Shown here piece after piece: positions 50,101-58,530 of a stretch of DNA of 64,000 nucleotides (within the stretch, counting starts at the first letter, position 1; each line of letters opens with the position of its first letter). Origin of the DNA: Opisthocomus hoazin (Eukaryota; Chordata; Aves; Opisthocomiformes; Opisthocomidae). The notes below the pieces were generated by a model, which searched no databases, was not told the DNA's origin, and was given only the letters and a program-made list of their open reading frames with translations. The stretch is from the NCBI RefSeq assembly GCF_030867145.1, contig NC_134414.1, positions 18,990,518 to 19,054,517 of the forward strand, given 5' to 3'. The position numbers were made by a program, and so were the translations under genes.

Positions 50101-53100
50101 TTTAATGCATTTTAATGTCATTTCTGCATGCAAAAAATAATAAAAAAGCTGTGCAATAATGTAATAATACTCTGTTGCTTTAACAGTATAAAATCCTTCT
50201 CCTTCAAAATGTCTGTCAAACCTTTCAAGAGAAACTAGATTCCCTCATACAAGATAGAATCCCATAAGATGATCCTCCCTTCCCAGTAAGCACAAACAGT
50301 ACAAGTCTATGGACTTATATTCTCTTTTTAAGCCAAGAAATCTTGAATTCCTTTATGCGAGTGTCACTGCTTCATCCAGCTGCTTAGTGTACGGCCTGCT
50401 AATGGAGCACACCCAGGGGAAACAAAACATACAGGTTAACTGGTTTAGGCTTAGGCAAGTGCTTCGATCACGAGTCTGTTTATATTAAAAATGAACATCA
50501 GCACCATATTTTCTGTCTTAAACACATTTAGCCTACAGCATGACCAGCTCTGTTGTTAAAAGAACCAGAAGATTCCTAATCACAACAGATTATTACAAAG
50601 TCTATAATACTGGCTCTGATGAGGTACCCGTTTTCATGCATCTTTGTGCTTGCACTCTGCTAGACTAGCTAACTCTCGAGAGCTTCCATTTAGTCACAAA
50701 AATTAAATACTTCAGAGACCAAATTATACACATTCACCGCATCAAAAAATTTATGCGCCCAGAATTTAACCTCTGTTGTCCTGAATTTCAGGCAATTTAA
50801 TCATTCCAGCTCTTGCTAAATTTAAGAGCTTCTGACAGTCACAAAATAATGAAAGTGTCTGTTGGAAGCCTGATCCCAAATCAAGTAAGATTTGCACAAG
50901 GGAGTGAGGCCAGAATCACTTACTCCACAGTCTCGAGTAACCAGAGGGTATCTGCGCAATACAATTTCCCAAACCAATTCACAACTGACAGGGCAACTGT
51001 GCCAACTGCAAGGGTCAAAAAACCCCCCTCTTTCTCATCATGCTGTACGTGCAACAGTAGCTCCCTGACATTTTTAATATTGAATGCAGCGTCATAAGAA
51101 GTCCCCCTTAAAGCACTCATGTACCATAAGGAGTTTCACGAAGAGCCAAGAAAAAGTGACAAATGAACTAAACATCACAAAAAGCTGATGAGTTTCATGA
51201 AAGAAACAACCTCTTTAGGCAGAGCATTATCTCACCAAAAATCCTTACAAACAGAAGAAGGAGCAAGAATTTTATTTACAATTTCAGAAAGTGTTATTTA
51301 ACCTAACCATTAAGCATGGCTTCTGACCTAAATCTAATAAATAACACTAATAACAAACATTATTATCAATGCAGTCCTCATCTATAAAGCTTAGAAATCA
51401 GTAAAAATTTTCTAGAATCCCAGTACTGAGATATGCTTATGGGTATCTCCAGATGTACTTATTTGCGTCTGGTAACTAGCATGATATCTAGTTATAACAT
51501 AACTTTTGTAAGAAAAAGCAGCCACCAAAACCTGGCTTAATAGGGCTAGGCAAAACTTTATCATTTGAGTGAATTCATCAGATTCACAACTCAATGAACA
51601 GTAGCTACTTCCAGTTGTTGATTGAGACCAGACCTAAAAGCAAGAATTTCTGTGTCTTACTGCAAATGCACAGTAAACCGAGGGCTAGAATAATTAAGCT
51701 ACTGGTACAAACATAAAATTAGAACATTCTATTACATATATGTAATAACACTCTTACTGTAATGAGGTCATTCCTTTTAACCATTCTTCCTTGGTAAAAA
51801 ATCCCATGCTTTCAGCCTCTAGTTTCCAGGCTAAAACTAACATAATAATCTAGGTGAGGGGAAAAAACAAGGGGAGAAAAAGGAGTCAGTACATAGGAAA
51901 AGGCTGATTTCTACATGTCCAAGAATAAAACCCTAACCATTCAAACATTCTAGCAATTTTTGTACATGTTTATATTTTATACTTGCTACCATTTCATAAT
52001 TCAGCTATGCACAATCTTTTTCCCTCAATTTCAATTTCTGAAAGTGAAAGATTATTATAATAAAACATACAAAAACCCTAACACACCAGTCATGCATAAC
52101 TGACACACTCAGCTGAAACATCTTAGAACAGCTCCTAAAAGCAGGAAGATAAACAACTCTTTGCTTACTGAAGTTAAGAGTTTTACACAGACCTTAATCT
52201 TCTTCAAAACCCCTCTTTCAAAGTGTTATAAATATCGTGCAAGAAACCTACATTTTCAGGCTCAACACCGATGTCCTCGCAGAACTTTTCCATTCCTTCG
52301 GGCCCCACAACTTCATCGGGACCTCCAAAACCAAAAAGAAAACAGCTTGAAATCCAAGTAACATTCACTGCTCACAAGGGCTATGCATAACAATAACTAA
52401 GACTATACTGCATACAAGCTATCTTTAAAAACACTGAATTAGACTATTAAGTAGCTTTTATGATAGAACCATTCTATCAACTGCAGGGTGGAGACATGTA
52501 TGTTACGTATGAAGTAACACTATAAACTAAAAGCAAAATTAAACCAGAACTTTCATGTTGTGCACCGCCTCCCCACAACAGCAGTCAAGCTATTCTAGTG
52601 TGTGCACACAAGTTCTCAACAGACACTGAGTTTCCCACTGACATAGCTCAACTCCAATAACTGTGGTGGTCAACTGTTTTTGTGACAGCTTGGGTACTGC
52701 TACTCTGTGCTGAAGTTATAATAACGTTTTTGAAAGAGTTATTTTATCAACAATAAAAAAGAATTAATTCCATTTGAGCTACTACTACAGATGTTACTCT
52801 TTCAGTGGTGTTAACATTATGGGTTTGCACTAACACAGAAGAGGATGAATCTTCAAATAATGTAAGGTTACTTCTATGACATGAGTAATATGAGGAGAGT
52901 GATAACAATAAATCAGAAAAATGCTAAGCATGTTAGCCATGTACAAAGCAGAAAAAGGTTTATGACTGCAATGAAAATAACTTGATTAGGACCACAACGG
53001 TTAGTGTTATACTGTCATTTTTCCATTTAACACAAAGAAAGCCTCTAAATATGCTGTTTTGCTGCTTTTTAAAGAGCACATACAGACATACTCTACACCA

Positions 53101-56100
53101 CTTTGTTTCTCTGTATCTCTCTCTGGTTTCAGTTAGTTCTCCTAAGCCTGTTCCAAAAATGACTCCTACTGGGCAACCAAATATTATTAGAAGGTCTGTT
53201 GACATGCTATTTTGAGGTGTCTTGCATCATTATGTTAACACTGTTTTAGTGAATATGAACCCATGTAAAAGGTAAAGGCTTTATATTCCAAAACAACGTG
53301 CCATTTTATGATTTTTTTGCAAATTTTGCAATTAATACACAGACAAAACAGTCCTTTTTTTTTTCTTCCCCCTCAATGATACCCGTCTCCATTTCACCTG
53401 CATCCGTGGCTGGTATTCTAAGCAGAATTCTTTTTAAGAATTTGGATAATGTACTTTGAATAATTACTCACTGTGAGATAAGAAGATAGTCAATAAAAAC
53501 TATTGAGAATGGATACTTTTACAGGAGAATAAAATGCAACTGGCATTTAAGATAGCAAACCCCTACCTCTAGAAAAATGTTGCAAAGAACATTTCACCTA
53601 GGTAAGCCAGGCAAAACACTGTCATCTTGTTTTGGGAAGCCCTTACATAGAACATGCTAAAAAAAAAGTGCAAGTTTAACTTAAAGGGAAACACATACAA
53701 GGGTTCACTGGTAATGACAAGTATAAACTTGAATCAGTGTTTTTGGCCCACAAAACATGTACAATTCATATATATATGTGTGTGTGTGTACAATTTTATC
53801 TTTTAATGGAAATATTTTATCTCCCACAGTGTATAATTTCACTGGAATTCTATTTTATGCTAGAAATGTGGCATATTTTGATTACCGGTTAACTAAAAAA
53901 GTATAACCTCCTACACTTAGTTCTTGACTCAACAACAAAACTAAAATTTGCAGGCCTTAAAAGAGTTAAAAGTATGTGCAGGCACATTTATCAGAAGAAA
54001 ATTAACTGAGAATTATTATTTTCCTCAGAAAAGACTCTTTACTCCAAAAAAGTATGCCTCAAACCTAAATTAGAAAGCACATTACTACAGTCAGGAGTAG
54101 TTCATTACTGTGGAAAGACTGCAAGGAAAATATCAGTTCTGATAAATATACTCAAACCAATTGCTGGCAGATAGATCATAAGCTCATTTCATACTGAGAA
54201 CTGGCCATTCATGAGTTTTAATTGCCAGCTAGTTATGATGGACTTCAAGTAGTTACTAAACAACAAAAGAAATTAGTAACAGTTTATAGATTCTCAATTT
54301 CTAACCATGTAATTGGTAAATAAAAGGCAGTAATAGCCTAATAAATTCTCCAAAATACACTGCATATTCAGTGAAAGCAATTATTACTTGGATAGCAATT
54401 CTGATTTATTTGAAAGAGGCTACTTCTAACATTTTTGAATGAAAATATTTGGTTTTTAGGATATATAAAATGTCAGGACAGATTCTCAGATAGGAAAAAT
54501 GGTATACGCTTCTATTATTTTATTTTGTAAAATAGAAAACCCAGAGGCTTAAATCAAGAGCTATTTCATTATCCTTCCAACTTGATTATAAACAAGATCT
54601 ACTTAGATAATCTAAACTATTTCTCAACGTCCTGACTTCTACTTGTCCATTTCAAATCAGGAAGTAGAATCATTCAGTACATCCTGGTTCAACACTGTAC
54701 TGTCCAACATCAGTTATTTAATTTTAAAGGACACCAGGTTAAGTTATAAAGCACAGAGTAAAGAAGAAAAAGTCAAAAAGAACAAATACTGAAAAGGTGA
54801 TAGTAAAAGCTATACTAATTCAAGTGCATGTTATAAGGAAGTAAATATGGACATACTTTTACGCCTACATCAGCACAAAAAAATCAAAAATACAAATAAT
54901 ATGTTTGTTTTAAACAAAAACATATAGCTTTAAATATGAATCCATTGCATATTACCTGCGTATTCATAAAACCAAGCCAGGCACTTTTTGCTTGAAAAAT
55001 GTTCCTCTCCACTTATTACTTTACCAGAGGCTTGTGATCTGCAATAGCTTATAGAAACACAAGGGAAGTGTTATTTTAATATGACAAATCAGAAATAATT
55101 TTAAATTAAATTCCAAATTGTTTATGATTAGTTCAAACTATTTAAACTGTTTCACAAAGTCAATATACATCAACAATAAAGCTGAAATTGTTAAAGGGCA
55201 ACTGTCTGCCATGCTATTTCAACACTTGTTGGAACATAAAAATACCTTGCAATACAACCCTCTCATAACCCAGTTTATTGCAGCTATTACTTTTTCTGAA
55301 ATGCAAGAGTACTGTTATCTTGTAGATATTAAACCAAAAAACCCCCACACAGATGGTCAAAATATCGCTACTCAGTAATTCAAATGCCTTATTATATACT
55401 TATGTTTACACGTACAGGCATTTAAAGTTAGGTCTCTAATAAGCAGCATGATCTTCAAGAGTGCTGAATATGCACAGATCCCATTTAGGTCAACAGGAGC
55501 TGCAGTCTGACATATTTAAAAGTCAGGCTATTTATAGTCAAGCATCCAAATTTGGGAAGAAAACTCAGTCAATTTGTTTACATTAAACATGTAACTAAAT
55601 ATCTGTAAATTCTATAGACGTTTGGTACACATACTAGAATAGTAACATGCAATCTATGGTAAGACTAACACTGCTCAGCACACACAGTTTCACCCCCTGC
55701 ATTGTCTTCATTATGCGAGACACAACCCAGTTTGCCTAGGAAGTGAATTTTCATAATTTATCATTTTTGAGAAGAATACATGGAGTAACTGACTTCTTCC
55801 AGTAAAAACACTGACCACCTGAAGGCATCTTTAGTCAGTAAGGAGTTGCAGCACCTTTTCAATCCACGCTCCTTTCAAATACAAGTTACAGACTTTCAGA
55901 ACAAGCTAAGGTTATTTCTAAGAATGAGGTGAAAGTTAATCATATGAGAGGATTTAAAATCATGCAGCTCCTACACTGCAATTTAAAAATGAAAATGTCA
56001 AGCAAGAAAAGAATAGTTCAGTTCTGAGAGGTGGTGAACAACTTTATCTCCCATGTAGCACTCTAAGCTTCAGTGGAAAAGAAAGCAGCGCTCTCTAAGA

Positions 56101-57540
56101 TGAAGCCTTGTGTGCTGAAAGCTAGAATTAAAGGTGTACTACAGACAAACATCCATTAAACTGCTACTAAAAACACAAGTCACCAGAAAGAGCCATACTG
56201 CATGCTGCTGCTTGTTGATTTTATCCCGTTTAACATATATCCATCTGTAATCACTGGTTTTGTTAAAGAATATTACCAATACCTTGCTACATAAGAATGC
56301 TACGTCAAAAGTGTTTGTGTATCTAGCATTTTGTGATCAGCTAGTATGAACTCTCATTTACACCGTAGTTTCTGCCCAATGACTACTAGCTTCCTGTAGA
56401 GTCTTTTTTTTTTTTTTTAAAGAGTTTTCAAAACATTTTTTTTTAAAGTAAAGAAATCAAGATGACAAAATTTTGGTCAGCAGTGTTCCAGAAAGATGAA
56501 CTGAAACTGGAACAGATGCAGAGAAGAGCTATGATGAGCAAGGAAACTTAAAATCGGTATTACAAACCAGAAGAATTTAGCTTGCTTAATTTTAACAAAA
56601 TAAAGCGTGAGAAAACACAAGCACTCAGTCCAAATACACTACGTGGCAGAACCATGAGGGAGAAGTGTTACATTAAGGATAAGGAAGGCACAAAGAACAG
56701 TTACTAACTGCTTATGTATAAATTTAGACTGAAACTAAGAGAGCATTAACGACCACAGAAAGCGAGCTGTGGAACAGTTACCCAAAATGACAAAATAAAA
56801 GCCTGGGTACTTCTAAGCTCAAGCCTGGTCACCCTGCGAGCACCGCCATACGCCGCAGTTTCTTGCGACAGCCGTTCCCATAGCGCGGATGTCGCAAGTC
56901 CTTCGTATTCCCATGTCCTCAGGACGCCTGCCGTAACTGCCCGTTTACTGGCAGGCTTCGCACGCTCCAGCAGATGCGCGGGGCACGCAGCTACGCGGCG
57001 CCTGCTGCGCCACGCTCAGGGGTTACCGTCCCCACGGTAACTCCTGGGTACCGTGGCACAAGCGGTCTTTTCACGGTAGCTAGCACACAAGGTGCTTCAG
57101 ACTCCAGCGTTTATTAGAAAAACCTTTTGCTGATGTTTGTGTTGGAGTGTGCTGACCACCTCACTGCAACAGAAGAACAGACGATTTAACGCAGACCCTG
57201 CGGGTACCGGCAGCCTGGAGAGGAGGGGAGCTGCCCGCCGCGGGCACAACGCCGGGCCCGGCCCCGCCGCCACAGCGGGAGGCGAGACCGACGGGCGCGG
57301 TGGCAGCTCCAGGAGGAGGCCGCGCACAGGCCCGACGGGGCGGCACGGCACGGCACGGCACGGCGGGCCCCCCCACCCCCGCGGGCGCTCGCCCGGGACG
57401 TGACAGCCGGCACCCGCGGCCGCCGCTCCCGCCCGGTGCGCCGCGAGAAGGTACCTGCCGAGTTTACACTTCTTGAGGCCGGCGTCCTCCGCCGCCGCAG
57501 CCGCCGGCCCCGAGGACTTCCTCTTCTTCTTCACCGGCAT
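44112..57540 (-). CDS. DCUN1D5: DCN1-like protein 5, cullin neddylation co-factor (8 exons)
   Basis: Complete gene. Joined exons, in transcript order: 57540-57455, 55038-54956, 52322-52252, 51849-51758, 46502-46394, 46300-46196, 45328-45226, 44167-44112. This gives 705 nt and 234 residues; all introns are GT-AG and phases match. The product is an E3-like co-factor that brings NEDD8-loaded E2 (UBE2M/UBE2F) to cullin-RBX, mainly in the nucleus for this family member. Residues 4-8 (KKKRK) form a basic nuclear-localisation-type cluster. From about residue 42 ([11 protein letters not shown]) to the end is the PONY domain that binds cullins and the E2 N-terminus; no UBA domain is present, as expected for DCUN1D3-5. 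The human protein is about 237 residues. The small difference falls at the exon 1/2 junction, where this copy reads KLGR/SQASGK. It shares a CpG-rich promoter with DYNC2H1. Confidence 0.97.
44168..45225 (-). other. DCUN1D5: DCUN1D5 intron 7, holding a CR1
   Basis: 1,058-bp GT-AG intron. It carries a plus-strand CR1 fragment, in antisense orientation to the gene. Confidence 0.9.
44408..44722 (+). mobile_element. CR1 LINE 3' fragment in DCUN1D5 intron 7
   Basis: Plus-strand CR1 of about 315 bp. It includes 'ggcttcaagctgaaagaggg', 'caggttgcccagagaagctg' and the terminal TGATTCTATGAT repeat at about 44709-44720. Fairly well preserved, same general subfamily as the 24.9 and 27.35 kb copies. The minus-strand frames here are antisense shadows. 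Confidence 0.9.
45226..45328 (-). CDS. DCUN1D5: DCUN1D5 exon 7
   Basis: Acceptor TTGCTAG|CAA, donor CAT|GTAAGT. Encodes [20 protein letters not shown] and [14 protein letters not shown] (residues 183-216). This part of the family carries acidic and Ala residues of the cullin-binding patch. 103 nt. Confidence 0.97.
45329..46195 (-). other. DCUN1D5: DCUN1D5 intron 6
   Basis: 867-bp intron. The frames at 45608-46232 are short, overlap exon 6 in part, and have no domain. Nothing else seen. Confidence 0.8.
46196..46300 (-). CDS. DCUN1D5: DCUN1D5 exon 6
   Basis: Acceptor CCTTAG|GAT, donor GAG|GTACAA. Encodes [18 protein letters not shown] and [17 protein letters not shown] (residues 148-182). 105 nt. 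Confidence 0.97.
46394..46502 (-). CDS. DCUN1D5: DCUN1D5 exon 5
   Basis: Acceptor TTTTAAG|G, donor AGG|GTAAGA. Encodes [20 protein letters not shown] and [16 protein letters not shown] (residues 112-147). Followed by a very short 93-bp intron. 109 nt. Confidence 0.97.
46503..51757 (-). other. DCUN1D5: DCUN1D5 intron 4
   Basis: 5.25-kb AT-rich intron, the gene's largest. It has an A17 tract at about 48708-48724 and no recent transposon that I recognise. A small GC-richer frame pair at 47295-47645 has no domain. Confidence 0.8.
51758..51849 (-). CDS. DCUN1D5: DCUN1D5 exon 4
   Basis: Acceptor CACCTAG|ATT, donor ACA|GTAAGA. Encodes [18 protein letters not shown] and [12 protein letters not shown] (residues 81-110). 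92 nt. Confidence 0.97.
51850..52251 (-). other. DCUN1D5: DCUN1D5 intron 3
   Basis: 402-bp AT-rich intron; no further feature seen. Confidence 0.8.
52252..52322 (-). CDS. DCUN1D5: DCUN1D5 exon 3
   Basis: Acceptor TTGGAG|GT, donor AAT|GTAGGT. Encodes [16 protein letters not shown] and IGVEPEN (residues 58-80). 71 nt. Confidence 0.96.
52323..54955 (-). other. DCUN1D5: DCUN1D5 intron 2
   Basis: 2.6-kb AT-rich intron with a short (TA)n(TG)n microsatellite near 53769-53788. No other feature supported. Confidence 0.8.
54956..55038 (-). CDS. DCUN1D5: DCUN1D5 exon 2
   Basis: Acceptor TTGCAG|A, donor GCAG|GTAATA. Completes Arg29 and encodes [16 protein letters not shown] and [11 protein letters not shown], the start of the PONY domain. 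83 nt. Confidence 0.96.
56480..56790 (+). mobile_element. Probable ancient CR1-like LINE remnant
   Basis: Highly diverged. The order of pieces resembles the 3' part of old CR1/L3-type elements: 'ggaacagatgcagagaagag', 'atttagcttgcttaatttta', 'aaatttagactgaaactaag', then 'gagctgtggaacagttaccc'. No 3' tip is preserved. The call rests on pattern order only. Confidence 0.45.
57341..57364 (+). repeat. (CGGCA)n microsatellite, about 4.8 units
   Basis: Pentanucleotide CGGCA run in DCUN1D5 intron 1 near the promoter. Confidence 0.9.
57455..57540 (-). CDS. DCUN1D5: DCUN1D5 exon 1 (coding part)
   Basis: ATG at 57540-57538; residues 1-28 plus two bases. Starts [10 protein letters not shown], then an Ala-rich stretch and GLKKCK. 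Donor is AG|GTACCT. The reading frame stays open beyond the donor, to about 57097 on the minus strand, but that extension is GC-rich intron and not coding. Confidence 0.95.
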
Positions 57541-58212
57541 CGTCCCGCCTCGGGCCGGGGGCCGCCCCGATGCCGGGGCCCGCAGGCGAGGGCCCCCCCC
57601 CCCTCCCTCCCCTCCCCGGGCTCACCGCCCCTCGGCCGCCGCCGCCTTCCAAGAACGGCAGTGAGGAAACGAGAGGAGCCCCCGTCCCGTCCCGCCCCGC
57701 CCCGCCCCGCTGTTCCCCGCCGGGCCCCGCCGCCGCCCCCTGGCCCCAGAGGCGGGTGTCGCGCCCGAGAGCGGGTAACCGGACGGTAACGGCTGCTCAG
57801 GGAACGGCGAGCGACCCGGACACAAACGGCGCGGAGCAGGAAGTGACAGCCCTCCTCGGGGGGCGGGTCCGCCTCCGGGGCCCCGCCTCCGGCTGGGCGG
57901 GGCTGGGCTCGCGCGCTACCCGCCGCGAGGGACCGCCCCCCGTGCGGGGCTGTGGCGGGCAGGGTGGCTCCGAGGGCGGGACGTGCGGGGCCGGTACCGC
58001 GCGCGTTCACGGGGAAATACAGCGGGGACGCGCGAACCCGCCGCACCAGAGGCCGGGCCGGCCGCCTGCCTGCGGACAGCCTCGCGGAGGGCGCGCGCCG
58101 CCTCCCTCAGCCTGGCCTGCCTGCCGATTACCGAGCGCGTCGATCGCTGCCTCTCTCCCCGGCGGCGTCGCTCCCCCGCTGCCAGTCGGACCGATCTCGC
58201 GAGCGCGCCGGG

Positions 58213-58224
58213 GCCGCCATTTCC
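58213..58224 (+). promoter_or_regulatory. YY1-like site
   Basis: GCCGCCATTTCC matches the common core-promoter YY1 motif (GCCGCCAT core) just ahead of the X-box. It may sit close to the DYNC2H1 transcription start. Confidence 0.5.
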
Positions 58225-58225
58225 A

Positions 58226-58239
58226 GTCACCATAGCGAC
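58226..58239 (+). promoter_or_regulatory. DYNC2H1: RFX X-box-like site upstream of DYNC2H1
   Basis: GTCACC-AT-AGCGAC fits the X-box pattern RYYNYY-N1-3-RRNRRY at every position. It lies 97 bp upstream of the DYNC2H1 start codon. RFX factors bind such sites in ciliary gene promoters, so placement and gene function agree. Binding is not shown by sequence alone. Confidence 0.65.
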
Positions 58240-58335
58240 GGGTCCCGGCGACGCAGGGACGCCGGGAGGCCTCGGGCCTAGCCCCGTTCCCCGCCGTGAG
58301 CCGTACCCCGCCGGGGCCGGGCGCGTCCCGCCAGC

Positions 58336-58530
58336 ATGGCCGGTGAGGCGGACGAGAGGAAGCGCTTCATTTCAGCCACGGCTGCCAACTACTTCGGGCT
58401 GGACCCAGCTGCGGGTGCCCTGGCCGCGGGGCTCCGCTCCCTCCCGGAGCTCAGCAACTTCCTCGACGACGGCAACGAGTTCCTGCTGGCCGTGCAGCGC
58501 TCGGGCCCCCGGCTCGCCGCGTCCAACCAG
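58336..58530 (+). CDS. DYNC2H1: DYNC2H1 exon 1 (coding part)
   Basis: ATG in CCAGCATGG, a good initiation context. Residues 1-65, starting [20 protein letters not shown] and ending [12 protein letters not shown]. Donor CAG|GTACGG. 195 nt, phase 0. Confidence 0.95.

Larger units (their letters stand above)
55039..57454 (-). other. DCUN1D5: DCUN1D5 intron 1
   Basis: 2.4-kb intron. The distal part is AT-rich with an old CR1-like remnant (about 56480-56790). The 5' part, from about 56,830 up, is GC-rich and merges into the shared CpG island. It contains a perfect 8+8 bp inverted repeat (57022-57041) and a (CGGCA)n run (57341-57364). Confidence 0.8.

Noticed and set aside
57097-57540. 147-codon unspliced frame starting at the DCUN1D5 ATG
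   Set aside because: Only the first 28 codons are exon 1; a donor follows, and the joined eight-exon protein matches the family.
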